A stretch of 64,000 nucleotides of DNA from contig CANQQB010000004.1 in assembly GCA_947625845.1 (NCBI GenBank), positions 1-64,000 on the forward strand, read 5' to 3'. Both the position numbers and the translations under genes were made by a program. The stretch comes from an uncultured Oscillospiraceae bacterium (lineage in GTDB: Bacteria > Bacillota > Clostridia > Oscillospirales > Oscillospiraceae). Position 1 is the first letter of the stretch, and each line of letters opens with the position of its first letter. Shown here piece by piece: positions 36,192-45,990 of this stretch. The notes beneath the pieces are model-generated. The model had not been told where the DNA came from. It did not search any database and saw nothing but the letters and a program-made list of their open reading frames with translations.

Positions 36192-37309
36192 GACGGGCAC
36201 TGTGTTTGCTGCTGGCGGCGGTATTGTGCCTGGGGTCGTGGACCGTTCCCGCTCAGGCTGCGGAAGGACCCATCGGCTCCATGGAGCTTGTTTATGCCCG
36301 GCAGTTTTCCGTGGACTATTACCCGGACGGCGCCGCGCTCATCACCATAGCGGGGCAGGAGCGGTACTGGCTGACGCCGGACGGCGGTGACGCGCCGGCG
36401 GATCTGGACGGGGATATCACCGTGCTGCACCGGCCTCTGGACCGGGTGTATCTGGCCGCGTCGGCGGCGATGGACTTTTTCCGGGCGCTGGACGCGCTGG
36501 ACGCGGTGCGCCTGACCAGCACCGCCGCCGCCAACTGGACATTGCCGGAGGTGGTCGCGGCGCTGGACGAGGGCAGCATGCTCTACGCGGGCAAGTACGC
36601 CTCCCCGGACTATGAGCTTATACTGTCGGAGCATGCCGACATCGCCATCGAGTCCACCATGATCTGGCACAGCCCGGAGACCGCCGAACAGCTCCAGGCT
36701 CTCGGCATCCCGGTGCTGGTGGAGCGGTCCAGCTATGAGCCAAATCCCCTGGGACGGATGGAGTGGATCAAGCTGTACGGCCTGCTCACCGGCCGGGAGG
36801 AAGAGGCCGCGGCCTTTTTCGACGCTCAGATGGAGCGGCTGGCGCCCCTGCTGGAAAGCGCCGCCGGGGATAACGGCGGCGGACCCGCCGTGGCGTTTTT
36901 CTACATCAACTCCAACGGCGCCGTGAACGTGCGCAAGCCGGGGGACTATATCTCCCGGCTGATCGAGATGGCCGGAGGCGCGTATGTCCTCAAGAGTACC
37001 GGCGGGGACGACAACGACCTTTCCACCATGAACATGCAGATGGAGGCCTTTTACGACGCGGCGCGGGACGCGGACATCCTCATCTATAACAGCACCATCG
37101 ACGCGGAGCTGGAAACGGTAGACGAGCTGCTGCAAAAAAGCCCGCTGCTGGCGGACTTCCAGGCCGTGCAGAGCGGGGACGTGTGGTGCATGGGCCGGGA
37201 TATGTACCAGCGGGCCACGGGCCTGGGGGACCTGCTGGCGGACCTGTACGCGGTGATATCAGGCCGGGGTGACGAGACGGAGCTCACCTTCCTGCACCGG
37301 CTCAAATGA
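36188..37309 (+). CDS. ABC transporter substrate-binding protein (iron/cobalamin type, BtuF-like)
   Basis: Signal peptide; YASPDYELILSEHADIAIESTMIWHSPETAEQLQALGIPVLVER. Confidence 0.85.
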   Translation: MRRALCLLLAAVLCLGSWTVPAQAAEGPIGSMELVYARQFSVDYYPDGAALITIAGQERYWLTPDGGDAPADLDGDITVLHRPLDRVYLAASAAMDFFRALDALDAVRLTSTAAANWTLPEVVAALDEGSMLYAGKYASPDYELILSEHADIAIESTMIWHSPETAEQLQALGIPVLVERSSYEPNPLGRMEWIKLYGLLTGREEEAAAFFDAQMERLAPLLESAAGDNGGGPAVAFFYINSNGAVNVRKPGDYISRLIEMAGGAYVLKSTGGDDNDLSTMNMQMEAFYDAARDADILIYNSTIDAELETVDELLQKSPLLADFQAVQSGDVWCMGRDMYQRATGLGDLLADLYAVISGRGDETELTFLHRLK

Positions 37310-37325
37310 GAAAGGGGGCCGCAGT

Positions 37326-38345
37326 ATGGCCCGGAAAAAACGGACTATCACGGGCTACGCCGCGCTTCTGGCGCTGCTGGGGTCGCTGCTGGTCCTCAAT
37401 CTGTGCGTTGGTTCCGTGGGCATGAGGCCGGGAGAGATCTTCTCGCTGCTGGGCCATCCCGGCGGACAGAGCGCCGAAGCGCGTATCTTGTGGCAGATAC
37501 GCTTTCCCCGGACGCTGGCGGCGGCGCTGCTGGGCGGGGCGCTGGCACTGTCGGGCTTTTTGCTGCAAACGTTTTTCGCCAACCCCATCGCCGGGCCGTT
37601 CGTGCTGGGCATATCTTCGGGTGCCAAGCTGGCGGTGGCGCTGGCGCTGATCGCGGCCCTGGGCCGGGGGCTGGCGCTGCCGTCAACGGCGCTGATCGCC
37701 GCGGCCTTCGCCGGGTCGCTGCTGTCCACGGGGTTCATTCTGGCCGTGTCCGGCAAGGTCCGGCGCATGGGCACGCTCATTATATGCGGCGTGATGATCG
37801 GCTACATATGCTCCGCCGTGACGGACCTGCTGGTCACCTTCGCGGACGACGCCAACATCGTGAACCTGCACAACTGGTCCCTGGGCAGCTTTTCCGGCGT
37901 CACCTGGGCCAACGTGCGCACCATGGCGCTGGTGGTGCTGGCGGGCTTTGGCTGCGCTATGGCGCTGTCCAAGCCCATGGGGGCCTACCGGCTGGGGCCG
38001 GTGTACGCGGCCAACGTGGGCGTGAACGTGCGCCGGCTCCGGGCGGAGCTCATTGTGCTGTCCAGCCTTCTGTCCGCATGCGTCACGGCCTTCGCCGGGC
38101 CGGTGTCCTTCGTGGGCGTGGCGGTGCCCCATCTGGTCAAGAGCCTGTTCGGTACGTCCAAACCCCTGGCGGCGCTGCCGGCGTGCTTTCTGGGCGGGGC
38201 GGTGTTCTGCCTTTTCTGCGATCTGCTGGCACGGACCCTGTTCGCGCCAACGGAGCTGGCCATCGGCTCCGTGACGGCGGTGTTCGGCGCGCCGGTGGTG
38301 CTGTGGCTCATGCTCCGGCGACAGGGAGGGCGGGACGATGGCTGA
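37326..38345 (+). CDS. FecCD/BtuC-family ABC transporter permease
   Basis: RILWQIRFPRTLAAALLGGALALSGFLLQTFFANPIAGPFVLGISSGAKLAVAL. Confidence 0.93.
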   Translation: MARKKRTITGYAALLALLGSLLVLNLCVGSVGMRPGEIFSLLGHPGGQSAEARILWQIRFPRTLAAALLGGALALSGFLLQTFFANPIAGPFVLGISSGAKLAVALALIAALGRGLALPSTALIAAAFAGSLLSTGFILAVSGKVRRMGTLIICGVMIGYICSAVTDLLVTFADDANIVNLHNWSLGSFSGVTWANVRTMALVVLAGFGCAMALSKPMGAYRLGPVYAANVGVNVRRLRAELIVLSSLLSACVTAFAGPVSFVGVAVPHLVKSLFGTSKPLAALPACFLGGAVFCLFCDLLARTLFAPTELAIGSVTAVFGAPVVLWLMLRRQGGRDDG

Positions 38346-39126
38346 CGCTCTGCTGTATACGAAAGACCTGTCCGTGGGCTACGGCGGCGTGGCCGTGGTA
38401 AATGGCGTCGATATCTCCGTCCGGCCGGGGCATATCGTCACCCTTATCGGCCCCAACGGGGCGGGCAAGTCCACGGTTTTAAAGACCCTGACCCGGCAGC
38501 TTGCCCCCACCGGCGGCGCGGTGGCCCTGGACGGCCGGGACTTAAACACCATGCCCGACCGGGACCTGGCCAGGACCGAGGCCATTTTGATGACGGCCCG
38601 GCCCGCGCCGGAGCTGATGACCTGCGCCGACGTGGTGAGCGCGGGCCGGTACCCCTACACCGGGCGGCTGGGCCTTCTCACGGACGACGATCGGGCGGAG
38701 GTCCGGCGGGCCATGGAACTGGTGGGCGTGACCGGGCTTGCGGACAGGGACTTTACCCGCGTCAGCGACGGGCAGCGCCAACTGGTGATGCTGGCAAGGG
38801 CCATATGCCAGCGGCCAAGGCTGCTGGTGCTGGACGAGCCCACGTCGTACCTGGACGTGCGGTATAAATTGAAGCTGCTGACGGTGCTGAAGGACCTGGC
38901 GGCGCGGGAAAAACTGGCCGTGCTCATGAGCCTGCACGAGCTGGCCCTGGCCCGGAAAATATCCGACACGCTGGTGTGCGTGGCGGACGGGACCATCGAC
39001 CGGGTCGGCCCGCCGGAGGACGTGTTCACCCCCGGCTATATGGCCCGGCTGTTCGGCGTGACGGAGGACTTGCTGGCCCAGGCGCGGGCCGGGGGGCTCC
39101 GCTGGGAGGAGCTCTATGGCTTTTGA
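38338..39126 (+). CDS. FecE/BtuD-family ABC transporter ATP-binding protein
   Basis: LIGPNGAGKSTVLKTLTR, VSDGQRQLVMLARAICQRPRLLVLDEPTSYLDVRYKL. Confidence 0.94.
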   Translation: MADALLYTKDLSVGYGGVAVVNGVDISVRPGHIVTLIGPNGAGKSTVLKTLTRQLAPTGGAVALDGRDLNTMPDRDLARTEAILMTARPAPELMTCADVVSAGRYPYTGRLGLLTDDDRAEVRRAMELVGVTGLADRDFTRVSDGQRQLVMLARAICQRPRLLVLDEPTSYLDVRYKLKLLTVLKDLAAREKLAVLMSLHELALARKISDTLVCVADGTIDRVGPPEDVFTPGYMARLFGVTEDLLAQARAGGLRWEELYGF

Positions 39127-40261
39127 GCACTATATCCGGGCGGGGCAAAGGCTGCTGCGCTGCGGCTATACCACCGGCACCTGCGCGGCTCTGGCGGCTC
39201 AGGGGGCCGTCACGCTGCTGCTCACCGGTGAGGCTCCCAAGGCGCTGGAGCTCACCACGCCGAAGGGTATCCCCGTGTCCGTGGCGCCGCTTTATTGCCG
39301 CATGGACGGAGACGCGGCAGTGTGCGCCGTGGAGAAGGACGGCGGGGACGACGCGGACGTGACCGACGGCATTTCCGTTGTGGCCGCGGTCCGGCGGACA
39401 AATACACCCGGCCTTACCGTCGACGGCGGCGCGGGCGTGGGCCGGGTGACAAAACCCGGTCTGGACCAGAGCGTGGGCGCGGCGGCCATCAACCATGTCC
39501 CAAGGCGCATGATCGAGGACCAGGTGCGGTCCGTCTGCGAAAAATGCGGCTATACGGTTGGGCTGGCCGTGGTGATATCGGTCCCCGGCGGGGAGGAAAT
39601 AGCAAAACGCACCTTCAACCCCCAACTGGGGGTGGTAGGCGGCATCTCCATCCTGGGCACCAGCGGCATCGTGGAGCCCATGAGCGAGAGGGCCCTGGCG
39701 GACACCATCGAACTGGAGCTGCGCCAGGCCGCGTTACAGGGTAAGCGGCTTATCCTGACGCCGGGCAATTACGGCATGGACTATGTGCACGCGCAGGGAT
39801 GGGACCGACTGGCGCCGGTGGTGAAGTGCGCCAACTTCATCGGCGACGCGCTGGACGCCGCCGCGCAATTGGGGTTTTCGGAAGTGCTTTTCGTGGGTCA
39901 CATCGGCAAGCTTGTCAAGCTGGCGGCGGGTATCATGAACACCCACTCCCGCTATGCCGACGGCCGTGCGGAGGTCTTTTGTGCCCACGCGGCTCTGGCC
40001 GGGGCGGACAGGGACCTGTGCCGGGCGCTCATGGACGCGGCCACGGCGGACGCGGCGCTGGCATTGCTGGACGCGGCGGGCCTGCGCCAACCGGTGCTTG
40101 CCAGCATTTTGACCGCCGTCCAGCGCCACTTGGACGCACGGGTCCGGGGGGCATACGCCATCGGCGCGGCGGTGTTTTCCAACCAATTCGGCCAGCTGGG
40201 CCATACGGACGCCGCCGGGGCTGTTCTGGCACGCTGGCGGGGAGAGGTAACGGAGCTATGA
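39116..40261 (+). CDS. cbiD: cobalt-precorrin-5B (C1)-methyltransferase
   Basis: LRCGYTTGTCAALAAQGA, VDGGAGVGRVTKPGLDQSVGAAAINHVPRRMI, LGTSGIVEPMSE. Confidence 0.95.
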   Translation: MAFEHYIRAGQRLLRCGYTTGTCAALAAQGAVTLLLTGEAPKALELTTPKGIPVSVAPLYCRMDGDAAVCAVEKDGGDDADVTDGISVVAAVRRTNTPGLTVDGGAGVGRVTKPGLDQSVGAAAINHVPRRMIEDQVRSVCEKCGYTVGLAVVISVPGGEEIAKRTFNPQLGVVGGISILGTSGIVEPMSERALADTIELELRQAALQGKRLILTPGNYGMDYVHAQGWDRLAPVVKCANFIGDALDAAAQLGFSEVLFVGHIGKLVKLAAGIMNTHSRYADGRAEVFCAHAALAGADRDLCRALMDAATADAALALLDAAGLRQPVLASILTAVQRHLDARVRGAYAIGAAVFSNQFGQLGHTDAAGAVLARWRGEVTEL

Positions 40262-41016
40262 TACATTTTGTGGGCGCGGGTCCCGGCGCGGCGGACCTGA
40301 TCACCATGCGAGGCGCGGAGCTGTTGCGGGCCGCGGACGTGATCGTGTACGCGGGCAGTCTGGTGAACCCCGCTCTGCTGGCCTATGCCAGGGACGGCTG
40401 CCGGGTCTACAACAGCGCGGAGATGACCCTGGAGCAGGTGCTGGACGTGCTGCTGGCCGCGGAAAAGGCGGGCCGGACCGCTGTGCGGCTGCACACCGGC
40501 GACCCCAGCCTGTACGGGGCCGTCCGTGAGCAGATGGACGCGCTGAACGCCGCCGGCGCGGCGTACGACGTGACGCCGGGGGTGTCCAGCTTCTGCGGCG
40601 CGGCCGCGGCGCTGAACGCCGAGTACACCCTGCCCGGCGTGAGCCAGACGGTCATCATCACCCGCCTGGCCGGACGCACGGCCGTGCCGGAGCGGGAGGC
40701 GCTGGCGTCCCTGGCCTCCCACGGGGCAAGCATGGCGCTCTTTCTCTCCGCCGGGATGCTGCCGGCGGTGCGGGAGGCGTTGCTGCGGGGTGCGTACACC
40801 CCCGCCACTCCCGCCGCGCTCGTGTACAAGGCCACCTGGCCGGAGCAGCGGGTCGTCCGCTGCACGGTGGGCACGCTGGCCGAAAGCGGCGAAGAGGCCG
40901 GTATACATAATACGGCCCTGATTTTAGTCGGGGACTTTCTGGGCCCGGACTATGAGAGAAGCCGCCTTTATGACCCGGCCTTCACCACCGGTTTCCGTAA
41001 GGGGGAGGCGCCATGA
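40258..41016 (+). CDS. cbiF: cobalt-precorrin-4 (C11)-methyltransferase
   Basis: IHFVGAGPGAADLITMRGAELLRAADVIVYAGSLVNPALL, RLHTGDPSLYGAVREQMD. Confidence 0.95.
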   Translation: MIHFVGAGPGAADLITMRGAELLRAADVIVYAGSLVNPALLAYARDGCRVYNSAEMTLEQVLDVLLAAEKAGRTAVRLHTGDPSLYGAVREQMDALNAAGAAYDVTPGVSSFCGAAAALNAEYTLPGVSQTVIITRLAGRTAVPEREALASLASHGASMALFLSAGMLPAVREALLRGAYTPATPAALVYKATWPEQRVVRCTVGTLAESGEEAGIHNTALILVGDFLGPDYERSRLYDPAFTTGFRKGEAP

Positions 41017-42008
41017 AGCTGTACTATCTCGCCTTTTCCGCGCGGGGCATGGATCTGGCCGATAAGCTGGCCGACGCATTGGGCGGCGAGACGGCCAGGT
41101 GCGGCGCGCCTTTGGACCTGGACGGGTGGACGGCGGCGCATTTTCAAACCGGCGCGGGGCTTATTTATGTGGGCGCGGCGGGCATCGCGGTCCGGGCCAT
41201 CGCGCCCTACGTCCGGGACAAGAGCCTTGACCCGGCGGTGGTGGCGGTGGACGAATACGGCCATTTCGCCGTGCCCCTGCTGAGCGGGCATTTAGGCGGT
41301 GCCAACGACCTGGCCCGCGCTATCGCGCGCTCTTGCGGCGGGGTGGCCGCCGTCACCACGGCCACGGACGCGGGGGACGTGTTCGCCGTGGACGCCTGGG
41401 CGCGGCAGCAAAACTGCGCCGTGTTAGACACAGAGAAGATAAAATCTGTCTCCGGCCGGCTGCTGGCCGGGGGAAGCGTGCGGCTGTTGAGCGCATGGTC
41501 CATTGAGGGCCAGCCCCCGGCGGGCATCGAGCCGACGGACGGCGTTGACTGCGACGTGTGCCTGGACGTGCGGAACACGTGCCCGGACGCGCTGCGGCTG
41601 GTCCCTCGCGTGGGCGTGCTGGGCGTGGGGTGCAAAGCCGGCGTCACACAGGCCGCGCTGGAGGCCGCGCTGGCGGTCATGCTGGAGAAGACCGGGCTGC
41701 TGGCGGAGGCCATTTGCGCCGTGGCGTCCATCGACCTGAAAAAGGACGAGCCGGGCCTGCTGGCGTTTTGCAGCGCTCACGGCTGGCCGCTTTTTACCTA
41801 CAGCGCCGCCGCGCTGGGCGAAGTCCCCGGCCAGTTCACACCGTCCGAATTTGTCCAAGCCGTGACCGGGGTGGACAACGTGTGCGAGCGGGCGGCGGTG
41901 CTGGCCTCCCGGGGAGCGCTGCGGTGGAAGAAAATGGCCGGCGGCGGCGTCACCATGGCCGTGGCGCTCAAGCCCTGCCGGTTCACATGGAGGTGGCTGG
42001 ATGGGTAA
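41013..42008 (+). CDS. cbiG: cobalt-precorrin-5A hydrolase
   Basis: PLLSGHLGGANDLARAIA, GVLGVGCKAGVTQAALEAAL. Confidence 0.93.
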   Translation: MKLYYLAFSARGMDLADKLADALGGETARCGAPLDLDGWTAAHFQTGAGLIYVGAAGIAVRAIAPYVRDKSLDPAVVAVDEYGHFAVPLLSGHLGGANDLARAIARSCGGVAAVTTATDAGDVFAVDAWARQQNCAVLDTEKIKSVSGRLLAGGSVRLLSAWSIEGQPPAGIEPTDGVDCDVCLDVRNTCPDALRLVPRVGVLGVGCKAGVTQAALEAALAVMLEKTGLLAEAICAVASIDLKKDEPGLLAFCSAHGWPLFTYSAAALGEVPGQFTPSEFVQAVTGVDNVCERAAVLASRGALRWKKMAGGGVTMAVALKPCRFTWRWLDG

Positions 42009-42732
42009 GCTTTTCGTGGTGGGCATCGGCCCCGGTGACCGGGCGTGCATGACGGGCCGGGCACGGGCCGCTTTGGACGCCGCCGACGTGCTGTGCGGCT
42101 ATGACACGTATATCGGTCTCATCCGGGACCTGTACCCGGCCAAGGAAATCTATACCACGCCTATGCGCCGGGAGGCGGACCGGTGCCGGGCCGCGCTGGA
42201 AATGGCGGCTGCGGGCAGGACCGTGGCGCTGGTGTGCGGCGGGGACGCCGGGGTGTACGGCATGGCCGCGCCGGTATTGGAGCTGGCGGAGGCGTACCCG
42301 GCCGTGGACATCGAGGTCGTGCCAGGCGTGACGGCGGCGCTGGCGGGGGCGGCGGCGCTGGGCGCGCCATTGGGCCACGATTTTTGCATAATATCCCTGT
42401 CCGACCTGCTCACGCCTTGGCTTGTCATCGAACGGCGGCTGCGGGCAGCGGCGGCGGGGGACTTCGCGCTGTGTCTTTATAACCCCGCGTCCAGCCGACG
42501 GCCGGACCACCTGCGCCGGGCGTGCGACATTTTGCTGGACGCCGGGAAGAGCCCGGACACCGCCTGCGGCTGGGTCCGCAACATCGGCCGGACTGGAGAG
42601 GAACGCCGTATCCTGCCCCTGGGGGCGCTGCGGGAAGAGGCCGTGGACATGTTCACCACCGTGTTCGTGGGCAGCAGTGCCACCTTCGTCCGGGACGGCA
42701 GGCTCGTCACACCGAGGGGGTACGCTCTGTGA
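42001..42732 (+). CDS. cbiH: cobalt-precorrin-3B (C17)-methyltransferase
   Basis: LFVVGIGPGDRACMTGRARAALDAADVLCGYDTYIGLI, VCGGDAGVYGMA. Confidence 0.95.
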   Translation: MGKLFVVGIGPGDRACMTGRARAALDAADVLCGYDTYIGLIRDLYPAKEIYTTPMRREADRCRAALEMAAAGRTVALVCGGDAGVYGMAAPVLELAEAYPAVDIEVVPGVTAALAGAAALGAPLGHDFCIISLSDLLTPWLVIERRLRAAAAGDFALCLYNPASSRRPDHLRRACDILLDAGKSPDTACGWVRNIGRTGEERRILPLGALREEAVDMFTTVFVGSSATFVRDGRLVTPRGYAL

Positions 42733-43472
42733 AGGTCGTGGTATTCGGCGGCACGACGGAGGGACGGGAACTGTCCCACACGCTGGCGGCGCTGGGCGCG
42801 TCGGTGACGGTCTGCGTGGCCACGGACTATGGCCGCCAGCAGCAGGGCGTGGCCGAGGGAATAACCGTCCGCACCGGGCATTTGGACGCCGACGGCATGA
42901 CGGCGGCGCTGGCGGGGGCGGACCTGTGCGTGGACGCCACCCACCCCTACGCCGCGACAGCCACGGCCAATATCCGCGCCGCGTCAGAGCGGGCGGGGGC
43001 GCCCTACAAACGGCTTCTGCGGCCGGAAAGCGCGCTGCCCGCGGACGCCGTGACCGTGCCGGACGCCGCGGCCGCAGCCAGCTATCTCGCCGATAAGCCG
43101 GGCAATGTGCTGCTGACCACCGGGTCAAGGGAGCTGCAAGCGTTTGCGTATCTGGACAGAGCGCGGCTGTACGCACGGGTGCTCCCGGCGGCGGAGAGCC
43201 TCGATCTGTGCGGGTCAGCGGGCATTCCCAGTCGGAACATCATCGCCATGCAGGGGCCGTTCTCCGCGGAGCTGGACCTGGCGCTGCTGCGGCATTTTGA
43301 TATCCGCTATCTGGTGACCAAGGACGGCGGCGGCCCCGGCGGTTTCCAGGAAAAAGCGAAGGCCGCGGCGCTGGCCGGCGCGACGCTGATCGTCCTGCGC
43401 CGACCGGACGACGCAGGCGAGGACTACGAGACGGTGCTGCGATATTGTAAGGAGCTTTTGAAATGTATGTGA
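42729..43472 (+). CDS. cbiJ: precorrin-6A/cobalt-precorrin-6A reductase
   Basis: GTG start; VVVFGGTTEGRELSHTLAALGASVTVCVATDYG, VDATHPYAATATANIRAA. Confidence 0.93.
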   Translation: MKVVVFGGTTEGRELSHTLAALGASVTVCVATDYGRQQQGVAEGITVRTGHLDADGMTAALAGADLCVDATHPYAATATANIRAASERAGAPYKRLLRPESALPADAVTVPDAAAAASYLADKPGNVLLTTGSRELQAFAYLDRARLYARVLPAAESLDLCGSAGIPSRNIIAMQGPFSAELDLALLRHFDIRYLVTKDGGGPGGFQEKAKAAALAGATLIVLRRPDDAGEDYETVLRYCKELLKCM

Positions 43473-44653
43473 CGCTGATCGGCGCGGGGGCCGGGCCGGA
43501 CACCCTCACTACCCAGGCTTTGGCGGCTCTGACCCAGGCCGAAGCCGTGGTGGGCGCGCCAAGACTGTTGGAGAGCCTGGCGGGCATATGCGCCGGGCCG
43601 GCGTACCCGGCAAGCACGGCCTGTGACATGCTGGCCGCGCTGGAAGCGCTGGACTGCCAGCGGGCGGCGGTTTTGTTCAGCGGGGACAGCGGCTTTTTCT
43701 CCGGGGCGCGGACCCTGCTGCCGCTATTGCGCGAGCGGGGATATGACGCGAACCTGCTGCCCGGCATATCCAGCGTGCAATTATTGGCCGCGCGGCTGGG
43801 CCGACCCTGGCAGGACTGGCGGCTGGTGTCTGCGCACGGCGTGGACGCGGACGCCCCGGCGGAGCTCATGGGCGGGAAACCGGTGTTCTTCCTCACCGGC
43901 GGAAAGCTGGGGCCGGCGGCGCTTTGCGGGCAGATCGTCCGTGCGGGGCTTGGCACGCTGGCCGTCACGGTGGGGGAAAACCTGGCGTGCCCCGACGAGC
44001 GCGTCACGACCGGCACGGCGGGGGAGATGGCGGAAAAATCTTTCGCGCCTCTGAGCGTACTGCTGGCGGAGGCGGCGCCCGTCATGCCCCGGCGCGCCCC
44101 CGGCTGGCCGGACGACGCCTTTATCCGGGGGAGCACGCCCATGACCAAGCAGACGGTCCGGGCCGCGATAGCGTCCAAGCTGGCCGTCACGCCGAACGAT
44201 ATCTGTTGGGATGTGGGCGCGGGCACGGGCAGCGTGAGCGTGGAGCTGGCGGCGCTGGCAAGGCGGGCGTATGCCGTGGAGCGGGACGCCGACGCATGCG
44301 GCCTTATAGAGCAAAACCGGGAGAAGTTCCGCGCCTGGAACCTGTCTATCGTGCAAGGCACGGCCCCGGAGGCGCTGGAAAACTTGCCCGCGCCGGACGC
44401 GGTGTTCATTGGCGGCAGCGGCGGGAAGCTGGGGGCCATTTTGGACGCGGCCTTTGGGAAAAATCAGGCCGCGCGCTTGTGCGTCAGCGCGGTGACGCTG
44501 GAGACGGTCCACGCCGCGCTGGAAGGTTTCCAGCGCCTGGGGCTGGAGCCGGATATCGTGCAGGTCGCCGTGACCGGGGTAAAACCGGCGGGGGCTCTGC
44601 ACATGCTCACGGCCAACGCCCCGGTATTTCTCATCACGGGGGGCGGGTCATGA
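43463..44653 (+). CDS. cbiET: bifunctional cobalt-precorrin-7 (C5)-methyltransferase/cobalt-precorrin-6B (C15)-methyltransferase decarboxylase (CbiET)
   Basis: N-terminal tetrapyrrole methylase VTLIGAGAGPDTLTTQA, C-terminal SAM fold WDVGAGTGSVSVELA. Confidence 0.93.
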   Translation: MYVTLIGAGAGPDTLTTQALAALTQAEAVVGAPRLLESLAGICAGPAYPASTACDMLAALEALDCQRAAVLFSGDSGFFSGARTLLPLLRERGYDANLLPGISSVQLLAARLGRPWQDWRLVSAHGVDADAPAELMGGKPVFFLTGGKLGPAALCGQIVRAGLGTLAVTVGENLACPDERVTTGTAGEMAEKSFAPLSVLLAEAAPVMPRRAPGWPDDAFIRGSTPMTKQTVRAAIASKLAVTPNDICWDVGAGTGSVSVELAALARRAYAVERDADACGLIEQNREKFRAWNLSIVQGTAPEALENLPAPDAVFIGGSGGKLGAILDAAFGKNQAARLCVSAVTLETVHAALEGFQRLGLEPDIVQVAVTGVKPAGALHMLTANAPVFLITGGGS

Positions 44654-45990
44654 TCCGGCTGCTGGTGACCGCCCCGGCCTCCGGCGGCGGGAAGACCGCC
44701 CTCGCCTGCGCCCTGCTGCGGGCATTGCAGCGGAGAGGCCTGGACGTATGCGCGTTCAAGTGCGGGCCGGACTACATCGACCCCATGTTCCACCGGGCCG
44801 CTTTGGGGGTGGACAGCCATAACCTGGACCTGTTCCTGTCCGGGGCGGACAATGTGCGGACGCTGTACGCCCGGTACGCGGCCGGTCACGGCGCGGTAGT
44901 CTGCGAGGGCGTTATGGGCCATTACGACGGCCTTGGCGGTACGGACAGGGCCAGCGCCTGGCATTTGGCCCACACGCTGGATATGCCGGCGGTGCTGGCG
45001 CTGCGGCCAAGCGGGGCCAGTCTCACGCTGGCGGCGCTGGTGAAGGGGCTCAATGATTTCCGCACCCCCAGCCATTTGGCCGCCATTGTGCTCGATGACT
45101 GCGCGCCAGCTTTGGCGAACAGCCTTACCCCCATGCTGGAGCGGGAGACGGGCCTGCCCGTGGCGGGCTTTCTGCCCCACATGGACGCCGCCGCGCTGCC
45201 CGGCCGTCATTTGGGGCTGGTGACCGCCGGGGAGATACCGGCGCTGGGCGCACGGCTGGACGCGCTGGCGTCGGCATTGGAGCAAAACGCCGACATAGAC
45301 CGGCTGCTGGCCCTGTGCGGCGGCCAAGCGCCGGAGGCGGTGACCGTACCGCGTACGCCGACAGTGGCCCGCATCGCCGTGGCGCTTGACGAGGCGTTCT
45401 GCTTCGCCTACGCCGAGAGCCTGGACGCGCTGCAAGATGCGGGGGCGGAGCTTGTATTCTTCAGCCCGCTCCACGACGAGCATTTGCCGAAAAACATCGG
45501 CGGGCTGTACCTGCCCGGCGGGTACCCGGAGCTGCATGCCCGGACCCTGGCGGAAAACGGGTCCATGCGCGCCGCCGTGGGGCAAGCGGTGGCCAACGGT
45601 CTGCCCACCGTGGCGGAGTGCGGGGGGTATCTCTATCTCTGCCAAGGCATACAGGATGAAACGGGAGAACGCTTTCCCATGGTTGGCGTTCTGCCCGGCG
45701 AGGGGACCAGGCGGGAAAGGCTCGTCCGCTTTGGGTACGCGGACATGACCGCGCGCGCGGACAGTCTCCTCTTCCGGGCCGGTGAGCGCGTGCCCGTGCA
45801 CGAGTTTCACTATTGGGACACGGACTGTCCCGGCGGGGCATTTACTCTGCAAAAGCCCGTGACGGGCAGGGTCTGGACGGAGGGATACGCCTCGTCCACG
45901 CTGTACGCCGGGTTCCCTCACCTGTACTTCGCCGGCCGGCGGGAGCTTGCCAGCCGGTTCGTGCTGGCCGCAAAGGAGGCGTCCCGATGA
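44650..45990 (+). CDS. cbiA: cobyrinate a,c-diamide synthase
   Basis: ASGGGKTALACALLRALQRRGLDVCAFKCGPDYIDPMFH, LYLPGGYPELHA, AECGGYLYL. Confidence 0.95.
   Translation: MIRLLVTAPASGGGKTALACALLRALQRRGLDVCAFKCGPDYIDPMFHRAALGVDSHNLDLFLSGADNVRTLYARYAAGHGAVVCEGVMGHYDGLGGTDRASAWHLAHTLDMPAVLALRPSGASLTLAALVKGLNDFRTPSHLAAIVLDDCAPALANSLTPMLERETGLPVAGFLPHMDAAALPGRHLGLVTAGEIPALGARLDALASALEQNADIDRLLALCGGQAPEAVTVPRTPTVARIAVALDEAFCFAYAESLDALQDAGAELVFFSPLHDEHLPKNIGGLYLPGGYPELHARTLAENGSMRAAVGQAVANGLPTVAECGGYLYLCQGIQDETGERFPMVGVLPGEGTRRERLVRFGYADMTARADSLLFRAGERVPVHEFHYWDTDCPGGAFTLQKPVTGRVWTEGYASSTLYAGFPHLYFAGRRELASRFVLAAKEASR

Noticed and set aside
44464-45921. 485-aa minus-strand ORF antisense to cbiA
   Set aside because: Shadow ORF; plus-strand CbiA motifs are unambiguous.
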